From Fimenecus sp045579305 (GTDB lineage Bacteria; Bacillota; Clostridia; Oscillospirales; Acutalibacteraceae): a stretch of DNA of 17,490 nt. Made by a program: the position numbers and the translations under genes. The notes under the pieces were generated by a model, which did no database searches, was not told the DNA's origin, and worked only from the letters and a program-made list of their open reading frames with translations. The stretch is from assembly GCA_045579305.1 (NCBI GenBank), contig JAZNLY010000135.1:1-17490 (forward strand). The letters are read 5' to 3'. Position 1 is the stretch's first letter. Each line of letters starts with the position of its first letter. Below are positions 1-7,419 of this stretch, one piece after another.

Positions 1-127
1 TAAATTCTCTGCCGATCTCCTCGATAAGGGGAATGTCCATCTGGTGGTTAAGAAAGCTGTCCACCTTCAGCACGTTGCCGGACTTGACGATGCCGTCTTT
101 TACGATTCTCTGCTCTAAAAAGTTCAT
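1..127 (-). CDS. xpt: Xanthine phosphoribosyltransferase, N-terminal fragment (copy 1, cut by window edge)
   Basis: Reading down from an ATG at 125-127 gives 42 residues with no stop before the window edge. They match the N-terminus of the xpt gene at 6678-7256 at 29 of 42 positions, including the shared block SGNVLKVDSFLNHQ. Xpt transfers phosphoribose from PRPP to xanthine to make XMP in the cytoplasm (purine salvage). The PRPP-binding loop lies beyond the edge, so the catalytic part is unseen. A strong ribosome site (GGAGGA, within 131-140) precedes the ATG, and the gene starts 15 bases after the upstream oxidoreductase stop, so the two are probably co-transcribed. The start is chosen because it aligns exactly with the other copy. 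The DNA differs from copy 2 at many positions and is GC-richer, so this is not a recent duplication. Confidence 0.88.
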   Translation of the reverse strand, partial: MNFLEQRIVKDGIVKSGNVLKVDSFLNHQMDIPLIEEIGREF

Positions 128-1500
128 ATTCTTTCCTCCGGATTACTTGACAATATCTCTTGCTACGTGGACGCCGCTGGCAGAGGCGTGGGAGAGGGAG
201 TGGGTAATGCCACTGCCGTCGCCGATGATGTAAAGTCCGGGATAGCAGGTTTCCAGCTGCTTGTTGACCTGCACTTCCATATTGTAGAACTTGACCTCCA
301 CACCGTAAAGGAGGGTGTCGTCGTTGGCGGTGCCGGGGGCGACTTTATCCAAAGCGTAAATCATTTCAATAATGCCGTCCAGGATCCGCTTGGGCAGCAC
401 CAGAGAAAGGTCGCCGGGGGTGGCGTTGAGGGTGGGGACGATAAAGGCCTCGTTCATACGGCTTTCGGTGGAGCGGCGGCCCCGGATCAAATCGCCGAAC
501 CGCTGGACGATGACACCGCCGCCCAGCATATTGCTCAGGCGGGCGATGGACTCGCCGTAGCCGTTGGAGTCTTTGAAGGGCTCGGAGAAATGCTTGGCCA
601 CCAGAAGGGCAAAGTTGGTGTTGCCGGTCTGGAGGGCGGGGTCCTCATAGCTGTGGCCGTTGACGGTGATGATGCCGTTGGTATTCTCGTTTACCACCGC
701 GCCCTTGGGATTCATGCAGAAGGTACGGACCTTGTCACCATACTGCTCGGTGCGGTAGACGATCTTGCTTTCGTACAATTCATCCGTCAGGTGGGCAAAC
801 ACCGTCGCCGGCAGCTCCACCCGCACGCCGATATCCACACGGCTGGACTCGGTGGGGATCTCCAGTTCCTTACAGACCTGCTCCATCCACTTGCTGCCGC
901 TTCTGCCCACAGAGATGACGCATTTTTCACATTCGTAAGTGCCGTCTTTGGTGCTTATCTCATAGCCACCCTCCAGAACCTGAACCGATTCCACCGGGGT
1001 ATCAAAGAAGAACTGCACCTTATCCTGCAGGTAGGCGTAGATATTTTCCAGCACCACATAGTTGATATCGGTACCCAAATGCCGCACGGAAGCGTCCAGC
1101 AAATGCAGATCATGCTGGATGCACACCGTCTTAAACCGGGTGCCGGCGGTGGAGTAAAGCTTGGTGCCTTCGCCGCCGAATTTCATATTGATGTCGTCCA
1201 CATAATGCATCAGCTCCAAGGCCTGCTTCTTGCCGATGTACTCATACAGTGTGCCGCCAAAATCGTTGGTGATGTTGTACTTGCCATCAGAAAAAGCGCC
1301 GGCACCGCCGAAGCCGCTCATAATGGAGCAGCTTTTGCAGCCGATACAGGTTTTGATCTTATCTCCGTCAATGGGACAGCGGCGCTTATGCAGGGCATGA
1401 CCGGCCTCAAAAACCGCCACCTTCATTTCCGGTTTTTTTTGCATCAGCTCATAGGCGGCAAAGATACCGCCTGGACCTGCGCCGATAATAATTACATCAT
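1..1500. other. GC-rich segment with sharp border near 1485-1530
   Basis: Base composition changes abruptly. Positions 421-480 have 38 G+C of 60, 1441-1500 have 30 of 60, 1501-1560 have 16 of 60, and 2101-2160 have 20 of 60. In the oxidoreductase gene the first nine codons are AT-rich (AGT AAA AAT TAT GAT GTA ATT ATT). From about codon 10 (position 1486) the gene uses GGC, GCC, CTG and CGC heavily, unlike every other full-length gene in the window. The border falls at the conserved dinucleotide-binding loop. It may be a recombination boundary or a metagenome assembly join; the sequence alone cannot separate these. Confidence 0.75.
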
Positions 1501-1513
1501 AATTTTTACTCAT
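143..1513 (-). CDS. COG2509-type FAD-dependent oxidoreductase, function unknown
   Basis: A 456-residue flavoprotein. The N-terminus holds a Rossmann FAD-binding motif (VIIIGAGPGG, residues 7-16) with an acidic residue ending the second strand (VFEAG, 34-38). The C-terminus holds the second FAD contact, IIGDGSG (429-435), followed by a helix ending VARDIVK. Between them is a cysteine cluster, C46-x9-C56-x2-C59-x2-C62, followed by GFGGAGAFSDGKYN. This layout resembles the uncharacterised FAD-dependent dehydrogenases of COG2509 (recognised by eye). The cysteines could carry a metal or iron-sulfur centre, which is inference. The ribosome site (AAAGAGG) overlaps the stop codon region of the permease upstream, and xpt follows 15 bases downstream, so the gene sits in a purine operon. 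Its codon use is GC-rich from about codon 10, unlike its upstream partners. The substrate is unknown. Confidence 0.85.
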   Translation of the reverse strand: MSKNYDVIIIGAGPGGIFAAYELMQKKPEMKVAVFEAGHALHKRRCPIDGDKIKTCIGCKSCSIMSGFGGAGAFSDGKYNITNDFGGTLYEYIGKKQALELMHYVDDINMKFGGEGTKLYSTAGTRFKTVCIQHDLHLLDASVRHLGTDINYVVLENIYAYLQDKVQFFFDTPVESVQVLEGGYEISTKDGTYECEKCVISVGRSGSKWMEQVCKELEIPTESSRVDIGVRVELPATVFAHLTDELYESKIVYRTEQYGDKVRTFCMNPKGAVVNENTNGIITVNGHSYEDPALQTGNTNFALLVAKHFSEPFKDSNGYGESIARLSNMLGGGVIVQRFGDLIRGRRSTESRMNEAFIVPTLNATPGDLSLVLPKRILDGIIEMIYALDKVAPGTANDDTLLYGVEVKFYNMEVQVNKQLETCYPGLYIIGDGSGITHSLSHASASGVHVARDIVK

Positions 1514-1528
1514 AATAATTCGACCTCT

Positions 1529-2497
1529 TTATCTGTCTTCTCTGAAATATGATAATCCAAGTGAAGCGGGTGGCTGATTTTCCTTTTTATTTGTAATGCT
1601 TGTTATAATCAAAACAACAATAGTAATTATATAAGGTAACATTTTAAGTATTTCTCTTTCAGAAGAAGTTATGTTACCGAAAACAAATGCTGCAATATAT
1701 AGTGCACCAAAAATATATGAGCCTATAATTGAAATATTAGGTTTCCATAAAGTGAAAATAACAAGTGCGATTGCAAGCCAACCAAAAGCTTCGATTGTAG
1801 ATGCTGTTTCCCAGCTACCCTTAACATAGTCCATAATATAGAATACGCCACCAAAGCCTGCAATACCACTACCGATTATAATAGCAACATATTTATATTT
1901 TGTAACATTTACACCCATAGCATCAGCAGTTGCCGCACTTTCACCGATTGCACGAAGGTTAAGACCAACTCTTGTGCGATTGAAAATAAATGTTGTAATT
2001 AAAGCGATGGCAATTGCTAAATAAACATAAATACCGTGACCGAATAACACCTTGACTATACCGTCTGAATTTTCAGCAAAAGGTAAGCATTTTGCAATTA
2101 TTTTACCTGCAGTTGAAAAACCGCTTCTGTCAACATAAGAATGCATTAAAAATTGTGTCAAGCCATTACCGAAAATTGTAATTGCAAGACCTGTAATATT
2201 CTGATTACAACGGAATGTAATAGTCATTACAGCGTAAATTAAGCCTGTCAGCATTGCAAAAAGAAATGCACCGAGCATTGATATTAAAACAAGTACAATC
2301 CAGGATGCGTTTTCTGCTGATTCAAGGCCCTGTAAATAAAGGCTTACAAAAAGGCAACCACCAACAGTACCTGTACACATAATGCCGGGGATACCGAGAT
2401 TCAAGTGACCTGCTTTTTCAGTAATTGTTTCACCAACACAACCAAAAAGAAGAACTGTGCCTATCGCAATAGCACTCATTAAGAATGTAATAATCAT
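1529..2497 (-). CDS. Nucleoside ABC transporter permease (second subunit, NupQ/YufQ-like)
   Basis: A 322-residue, strongly hydrophobic protein with about eight or more predicted membrane segments, of the BPD_transp_2 (RbsC/LivH-like) permease family. Residues 33-40 (NLGIPGIM) match the family's conserved N-terminal Asn-(Ile/Leu)-Gly motif, and the cytoplasmic loop RAIGESAATADAMGV is the likely ATPase-contact region. With the other permease it would form the channel for purine nucleosides captured by the BMP lipoprotein. The ATG overlaps the stop of the upstream permease by four bases (ATGA), so translation is probably coupled. The short charged tail after the last helix is ordinary. The family is clear; nucleoside specificity is inferred from BMP and xpt neighbours and from the B. 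subtilis NupNOPQ and Lactococcus BmpA-NupABC systems. Confidence 0.88.
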   Translation of the reverse strand: MIITFLMSAIAIGTVLLFGCVGETITEKAGHLNLGIPGIMCTGTVGGCLFVSLYLQGLESAENASWIVLVLISMLGAFLFAMLTGLIYAVMTITFRCNQNITGLAITIFGNGLTQFLMHSYVDRSGFSTAGKIIAKCLPFAENSDGIVKVLFGHGIYVYLAIAIALITTFIFNRTRVGLNLRAIGESAATADAMGVNVTKYKYVAIIIGSGIAGFGGVFYIMDYVKGSWETASTIEAFGWLAIALVIFTLWKPNISIIGSYIFGALYIAAFVFGNITSSEREILKMLPYIITIVVLIITSITNKKENQPPASLGLSYFREDR

Positions 2498-3594
2498 TTC
2501 TCAATATCCTCCTTTTCTTTTTTTCTGAATACAAGCTTGTAGTTAATGAAAAATGAACAAACAATTACTATAAAATAAATAATACCGACGACTATATTTG
2601 AAATAGCATCATTTGTAAACATAAATGTCTTTCTTACATCCATCATTCCCTTAGAAATAAATGTAATGAAAAAGCTTGTAAGAACAATGATTAACGGATT
2701 AAAAGCTGCAAGCCATGTTGCCATAATACCTGTAAAACCCATATTATTAGCTGAAGCAGTGCTTACTGTATGGTTAATTGAACCGGCTAAAATAAAGCCC
2801 ACAAGACCTGCAATCGCACCTGACAAAATCATTGTGCGGATAATTATCTTATTAACCTTGATACCTACATATTTTGCAGTATTGATGCTTTCACCAACAA
2901 CAGAAATTTCATATCCGTGTTTTGAATATTTGAGATATATGTACATTAATACTGTAATCAGTGTAAACAAAATAATTGGTAATAAATATTTATTTCCGAT
3001 TTCAGGAACATTACCATAAGAAATTGGTGCTAAAACACCTGAACCTGTTTTTACCCATATTGTAATGAAAAATGAAACAAGACCCTGTGCAATATAGTTC
3101 ATCATAAGTGTGAAAAGTGACTCGTTTGTGTTGAATTTCGCTTTAAAAATCGCAGGAATAACAGCCCACAAAGCACCACTCAGTACACTTGCCAAAAGCA
3201 TAATTGGAATAATTATTGAATCAGCAACCTTACCACCAAGGTAGAACATACAAGCAATTGCTGAAAGACAACCCACAAGGATTTGTCCGTTACCGCCCAA
3301 ATTCCAGAATTTCATCTTAAAAGCAGGAAGTAATGCGATTGATATACCTAAAAGAAGTGATGTGTCCTGTAACAAAAGCCACAATTTTCGTTCACTGCCG
3401 AAAGCACCGTTGAACAACGCTTCAAAAAAGTCGAATAAGCCCTTGTCTGAAAACAATGTACAGATTACACCGCATAAAAGTAAACCCACTACAATTGCTA
3501 CAAGATAAATAATGATAATTTTCTGAACTGAAATATTATCTCGTTTTACAATACGAACAAAAGGTTCTTTTAAATTATTTGTACTTTTTTTCAT
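2494..3594 (-). CDS. Nucleoside ABC transporter permease (first subunit, NupP/YufP-like)
   Basis: A 366-residue membrane protein. It has a basic cytoplasmic N-terminus of about 24 residues, then about eight to ten hydrophobic segments, and a Lys/Glu-rich C-terminal tail. Residues 98-104 (NLGGNGQ) are the BPD_transp_2 signature found in simple-sugar and nucleoside permeases, and ESINTAKYVGIKVNK is the likely coupling loop. It pairs with the following permease as the heterodimeric pore. The start ATG overlaps the ATPase stop (TCAT on the plus strand at 3591-3594, ATGA on the minus strand), and its own stop overlaps the next start in the same way. The three genes thus form a tightly coupled translational unit. 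The length is typical for the larger subunit of this pair. Confidence 0.88.
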   Translation of the reverse strand: MKKSTNNLKEPFVRIVKRDNISVQKIIIIYLVAIVVGLLLCGVICTLFSDKGLFDFFEALFNGAFGSERKLWLLLQDTSLLLGISIALLPAFKMKFWNLGGNGQILVGCLSAIACMFYLGGKVADSIIIPIMLLASVLSGALWAVIPAIFKAKFNTNESLFTLMMNYIAQGLVSFFITIWVKTGSGVLAPISYGNVPEIGNKYLLPIILFTLITVLMYIYLKYSKHGYEISVVGESINTAKYVGIKVNKIIIRTMILSGAIAGLVGFILAGSINHTVSTASANNMGFTGIMATWLAAFNPLIIVLTSFFITFISKGMMDVRKTFMFTNDAISNIVVGIIYFIVIVCSFFINYKLVFRKKEKEDIEK

Positions 3595-5291
3595 TGTGTT
3601 ACCTCATTTTTATTGGCTTTTACCATTAAAGAACCAATTTCATCTTTCGTAGCAGTTCTTGCATCAACAATACCGGAAATTTTACCACCGCTTAAAACCA
3701 ATATTCTGTCACTTAATGCCATCAATACATCCAAATCCTCACCGACAAAAATTACTGAAACACCTTTTTGCTTCTGTTCATTCAGGAGATTATATATTGT
3801 GTATGATGAGTTAATATCAAGGCCACGAACAGGATAAGCTGTCATCAGAACAGCAGGGGAAGCGGCAATTTCACGACCAACGAGTACCTTCTGGACATTA
3901 CCACCCGATAACTTTCTCACCGCAGTTCTTGAATCAGGGGTATTAACCTCTAATTCATTGATAATTCTGTCAGCAAGGTCTGATGGTTGCTTTCTGTCAA
4001 GGAACATTGACTTTCCTTTTCTGTAACTACGAAGCATCATATTGTCAATAATATTCATATTTCCCACAAGACCCATACCAAGTCTGTCTTCAGGGACAAA
4101 TGATAAACGGATTCCAAGCTCACGGATTTCTCTCGGGGTTTTATCCTTTAAATCAACAACCTCGTCTTTCTTGAAAATAATTTTCTCACTGTTAACAAGA
4201 TTTATAATTTCTTTTTTAGACAATTTACCAAAGTCAATATCGTTTCCATTTTCATCCTTGAATGCATTTTCCTTTGCAAGCTCCATAACACGCTTATATG
4301 TTTTATGGTAGAAGGAAACAGGCTTGTCTTTTTTAGGATGGTAATATGTCAATGTGCCTGACTGATAATTGTTAAGTCCTGCAATAGCTTCAAGCAATTC
4401 CTTCTGACCGCTACCTGCAATACCTGCAACACCAAGAATTTCACCGCTATAAGCGTTGAAGGAAATGTCGTCAACTACCTTGTAGCCGTCAGAATTAACA
4501 ACTGTCAAGCCTTTAACAGCAAGTCTGAGCTTAGTGTCAACAACATCTGTACGATTAATGTTAAGCTCAATTTTCTTACCCACCATCATTTCAGTAAGCT
4601 CTTTTTCAGATGTTTCTGATGTGTTTACAGTAGCAATGTGCTCACCTTTACGTAAAACGGAAACTCTGTCAGAAATTTCCATAACCTCATTGAGCTTGTG
4701 AGTAATAATGATAATTGATTTGCCATCATCCCTCATGGCACTCAATACTTTAAATAAGCTTCTGATTTCCTGTGGAGTTAAAACTGCTGTAGGCTCGTCA
4801 AGAATAAGAATATCAGCACCTCTGTATAAAACCTTTAAAATTTCAACAGTCTGTTTTTCAGAAACTGACATTTCATAAATTTTCTTATCGAGATTTATAT
4901 TGAATCCGTATTTTTTAGCCATTTCGTTAATACGGTTTTTTACTTCTTTAAGATTAAATTTTTCGTTTTCAATACCTAATGCAACATTTTGTGCTGCAGT
5001 AAAAATATCAATCAACTTAAAGTGTTGATGAATCATACCGATTTTATGCTCAAAAGCATCACGAGGGGAGCGAATAACAACTTCTTCCCCATTAATTAAA
5101 ATTTTACCGGAATCAGGATAATAAATACCGGCAACCATATTCATAAGGGTTGTCTTACCACAACCGTTTTCACCGAGAATAGAAAGGATTTCGCCTTTAT
5201 ACACATCTAAACTGACATTGTTGTTAGCTATAACCTTAGTACCAAATTTTTTTGTAATATTTTTTAATTGTAAAATAACAGTTTTATCCAT
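3591..5291 (-). CDS. Double-domain ABC ATPase of nucleoside transporter (NupO-like)
   Basis: A 566-residue cytoplasmic ATPase with two nucleotide-binding domains, powering the BMP-type nucleoside importer. Domain 1 has Walker A GENGCGKTT (40-48), a divergent signature MSVSEKQ (141-147), Walker B ILILDEP (161-167) and the His switch ITHKL (196-200). Domain 2 has a degenerate P-loop GIAGSGQKEL (290-299) without the GKS/T core, a canonical signature LSGGNVQK (461-468) and a Walker B region LMTAYPVRGLD without the usual acidic pair. Such asymmetry is normal in RbsA-like ATPases. The protein is about 50-60 residues longer than the usual ~510; the extra part, roughly residues 317-385, lies in domain 2 before the SFVPEDRLGMG block. 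The start ATG at 5291 follows an AAGGAG ribosome site. Confidence 0.92.
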   Translation of the reverse strand: MDKTVILQLKNITKKFGTKVIANNNVSLDVYKGEILSILGENGCGKTTLMNMVAGIYYPDSGKILINGEEVVIRSPRDAFEHKIGMIHQHFKLIDIFTAAQNVALGIENEKFNLKEVKNRINEMAKKYGFNINLDKKIYEMSVSEKQTVEILKVLYRGADILILDEPTAVLTPQEIRSLFKVLSAMRDDGKSIIIITHKLNEVMEISDRVSVLRKGEHIATVNTSETSEKELTEMMVGKKIELNINRTDVVDTKLRLAVKGLTVVNSDGYKVVDDISFNAYSGEILGVAGIAGSGQKELLEAIAGLNNYQSGTLTYYHPKKDKPVSFYHKTYKRVMELAKENAFKDENGNDIDFGKLSKKEIINLVNSEKIIFKKDEVVDLKDKTPREIRELGIRLSFVPEDRLGMGLVGNMNIIDNMMLRSYRKGKSMFLDRKQPSDLADRIINELEVNTPDSRTAVRKLSGGNVQKVLVGREIAASPAVLMTAYPVRGLDINSSYTIYNLLNEQKQKGVSVIFVGEDLDVLMALSDRILVLSGGKISGIVDARTATKDEIGSLMVKANKNEVTQ

Positions 5292-5332
5292 AGGAACTCC
5301 TTAAATAACAAAGGATTTTTTGTCTTAATCAA

Positions 5333-5367
5333 CCGAGAAAGGCGAAGTAATAAGCTCCGCCTTTCCC
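5333..5367 (-). promoter_or_regulatory. Intercistronic stem-loop between binding protein and ATPase genes
   Basis: Arms at 5337-5347 and 5355-5365 enclose a 7-base loop. On the minus-strand RNA the stem is 11 pairs with one G-U wobble; on the plus strand the same position would be an A-C mismatch, so the structure suits minus-strand transcripts. No run of U follows, so it is not a standard terminator. Hairpins here often stabilise the upstream message and make the binding protein more abundant than the ATPase and permeases; that role is inferred. Confidence 0.55.
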
Positions 5368-5396
5368 AAATATTAAATCAGAATAACTTAAAATAA

Positions 5397-6620
5397 TTAT
5401 TCAGTAACAGCTGTAATACCGTCAATGATAATGTTGAAGTATGGAGCTGAACGCTTAGCACTTTCGTTGAAGAATGTAACACCGTTAACTGTTTCAACAA
5501 CTTCTGTATCAGGTGTGAAATTAGCATCTGTATCAACGTCAGCTAAATATGTTGTCAATGGCTTACCTTCAACTGTAAATGTAGCACAGTCAAAAATCTT
5601 GAGTGAACCATCTTTAATCTTTGCAGTTACTTCGTCAAGCTTTTCCTGTGTACCCTTTGCTGCAGCAGCGCCGATAGCTGTCAACTCAACAGAGCCTGTT
5701 TCAAGAGTACCTGTCCAGTCAGTATCAATTGCCTTGTCGTTCATAACGCAATCAATAATGTATTCGAAATATGGAGCCCAGTTAATTCTTGAAGCAATAA
5801 CAAATGTGTTTGGACACTGTGCTTCAGTTGAACCGTTGTAAGAAACATTAGGAATGTTCTTTTCTTCACAAGCTGTAGGAGCACCCATTGAGTCAGCGTG
5901 CTGAGAAATTAACTTACAACCATTGTCGATAAGAGCAAGAGCTGTTGTCTTTTCAGCAGCTTCGTCGTACCAAGAGTTTGTATAACGAACTTCCATAGTT
6001 GCGTTTTCTACAACAGATTTTGCACCAAGATAGAATGATGTGTAACCTGAAATAACTTCTGCATATGGATGAGCGCCAACATAACCGATTTTTGCATTTT
6101 CATCAGAAACCTTGCCGTTTTCGTCACCATAGAGTTCAACAAGCTTCATACCTGCTGCAACACCTGCAAGGAAACGACCTTCGTAAATGTTAGCAAAAGC
6201 ATTGTGGAAGTTAGGAAGTTTTTCTGTATGAGCCATTGTACCTGTAGCGTGACAGAATTCAACCTCAGGGAATTCCTTTGCAGCCTGAATCATATAGCTT
6301 TCATGACCGAATGAGTCAGCAAAGATAAGGTCACAAGTTTCTGCCAAGTCAGCAGCCTGGTCATAACAAACTGTGTCTTCATCAATGTCTGTAACGATTG
6401 TGTAATCGTCAGCAGTAAGACCCTTGTTTGCACAAGCTTCCTTGAAAGCGTCGATGAAGTTCTTGTCATAAGTTGAAGCATCACCGTGTAAGCAAATAAG
6501 TGCTACCTTGATTTTGTCTTCTGCAGGTTCTTTGCCTTCGTTTCCGCCACAAGCAGCAAAAGTTGCTGTAATCATAACGAGTGCAAGAAGAACTGCAATG
6601 ATTTTTTTGAAATTTTTCAT
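5397..6620 (-). CDS. BMP-family nucleoside-binding lipoprotein
   Basis: A 407-residue solute-binding protein. The signal peptide (MKKFKK, then a hydrophobic run) ends at FAAC, with Cys24 as the lipid-modified residue, followed by the polar linker GGNEGKEPAED. The mature part starts with IKVALICLHGDASTYDKNF and later has LIFADSFGHESYM and IGYVGAHPYAEVISGY. These blocks are typical of the BMP/PnrA family, which binds purine nucleosides outside the membrane. It feeds the ATPase and two permeases downstream, with xpt 57 bases upstream. The ribosome site AAGGAG lies about 11 bases before the ATG. Ligand identity (guanosine, inosine or others) cannot be read from the sequence; nucleoside is inferred from family and context. 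Confidence 0.92.
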   Translation of the reverse strand: MKNFKKIIAVLLALVMITATFAACGGNEGKEPAEDKIKVALICLHGDASTYDKNFIDAFKEACANKGLTADDYTIVTDIDEDTVCYDQAADLAETCDLIFADSFGHESYMIQAAKEFPEVEFCHATGTMAHTEKLPNFHNAFANIYEGRFLAGVAAGMKLVELYGDENGKVSDENAKIGYVGAHPYAEVISGYTSFYLGAKSVVENATMEVRYTNSWYDEAAEKTTALALIDNGCKLISQHADSMGAPTACEEKNIPNVSYNGSTEAQCPNTFVIASRINWAPYFEYIIDCVMNDKAIDTDWTGTLETGSVELTAIGAAAAKGTQEKLDEVTAKIKDGSLKIFDCATFTVEGKPLTTYLADVDTDANFTPDTEVVETVNGVTFFNESAKRSAPYFNIIIDGITAVTE

Positions 6621-6677
6621 TACAAATTTCTCTCCTTTTCTTTTTTGTAATATTTAACAGCTTTTCGCTGTAATTAC

Positions 6678-7256
6678 CTATTTTCTGAAAACTATTTTAC
6701 CTGAAATGTGGTTCATTTCCTCAACTATAGCCATAGACTCAACCCGAATTCCTTGTTTACGGAGTTTATCGCCACCACCCTGATATCCTTTTTCTATAGC
6801 AATAGCACAACCGGCAAGCTTTGCACCTGATTGATTAACGATATCAATAAGACCATTAAGAGCGTTTCCTTTTGCAAGGAAATCGTCAACAATGAGAACA
6901 GTGTCATCTTCATTTATAAAATCTTTTGAAAGAATAATGTCATATGTACACTGGTGAGTGAATGATTCAACCTTACTTGTATAAACATCACCCTTGATAT
7001 TCAATGTTTTGCTTTTTTTTGCGAACAGGAGTGGACAGTTAAAGTGTCTTGCTATCATACAGCCCACACCAATTCCTGATGCTTCAATAGTAAGTACTTT
7101 TGTAATGTTTGAATCATTGAATAAGTTCTTGACTTCTTTTCCGATTTCATCCATAAGGCTGACGTCTATTTGATGATTCAAAAAACTATCAACTTTCAAT
7201 ACATTTCCTGAAAAAACTTTTCCGTCTTTTATAATTCTTTCTTCTAATAATTGCAT
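6678..7256 (-). CDS. xpt: Xanthine phosphoribosyltransferase (copy 2, complete)
   Basis: A 192-residue type I phosphoribosyltransferase making XMP from xanthine and PRPP. The PRPP-binding loop VLIVDDFLAKGNA is at residues 120-132, and the N-terminal block SGNVLKVDSFLNHQ matches the other xpt copy. Length fits the family (about 190-195). The frame opens at 7277, but the ATG at 7254-7256 is preferred. It aligns with the copy 1 start and has AGAGGA about 7 bases upstream, whereas the earlier ATG would add seven residues and place that site inside the gene. It is the first gene of the minus-strand purine operon, so nucleobases released from imported nucleosides could be salvaged directly. No purine riboswitch is visible in the short leader. 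Confidence 0.93.
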   Translation of the reverse strand: MQLLEERIIKDGKVFSGNVLKVDSFLNHQIDVSLMDEIGKEVKNLFNDSNITKVLTIEASGIGVGCMIARHFNCPLLFAKKSKTLNIKGDVYTSKVESFTHQCTYDIILSKDFINEDDTVLIVDDFLAKGNALNGLIDIVNQSGAKLAGCAIAIEKGYQGGGDKLRKQGIRVESMAIVEEMNHISGKIVFRK

Positions 7257-7419
7257 AACTATGTCCTCTTTGCGCATTTATAATATTATTATAAATTAAA
7301 TTGTCGAAAAAAACAATATTTTTTATTTTTGCAAATCGTGGAATTATTCAATGATTATTTGTTAAAAATAGATAAAAAGAAAGTCAATAAAAGACTAAAC
7401 AGAGAATGAGGAGTATAAC
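7257..7419. promoter_or_regulatory. Divergent intergenic regulatory region between purine and maltodextrin operons
   Basis: These 163 AT-rich bases separate two divergent operons, so promoters for both must lie here or close by. The plus-strand ribosome site GAGGAG sits about 6 bases before the ATG at 7420. For the plus strand, TTGCAA at 7330-7335 with GATTAT 18 bases on is only a weak promoter match. No purine riboswitch core and no clear catabolite (cre) site were found. No small gene is supported. Confidence 0.6.
7280..7307 (-). promoter_or_regulatory. Candidate promoter of xpt/nucleoside operon
   Basis: On the minus strand, TCGACA (plus positions 7302-7307, five of six matches to TTGACA) is followed after 16 bases by TATTAT (7280-7285, five of six matches to TATAAT). 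Transcription would begin near 7273, leaving a leader of only about 17 bases before the xpt ATG at 7256. The surrounding sequence is so AT-rich that other -10 boxes are possible. Confidence 0.4.

Noticed and set aside
167..1552. A long plus-strand open frame (461 codons) opposite the FAD oxidoreductase
   Set aside because: Its protein is low-complexity, rich in Val, Gly, Ala and His, with no family resemblance. It mirrors the GC-rich minus-strand gene, which has clear FAD motifs and a ribosome site.
5291..5300. Palindrome AGGAACTCCT overlapping the ATPase ribosome site
   Set aside because: The loop would be only two bases, so a stable hairpin cannot form; it is explained by the ribosome site itself.
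6657..6671. Small hairpin ACAGC-ttttc-GCTGT between xpt and the BMP lipoprotein gene
   Set aside because: Five pairs and no T tract; too weak to call a terminator or regulatory element.
7334..7356. Imperfect inverted repeat AATCGTGG / CAATGATT with a 7-base centre, possible operator
   Set aside because: Only six of eight arm positions match and the region is AT-rich, so it could be chance. No regulator gene is nearby to support it.
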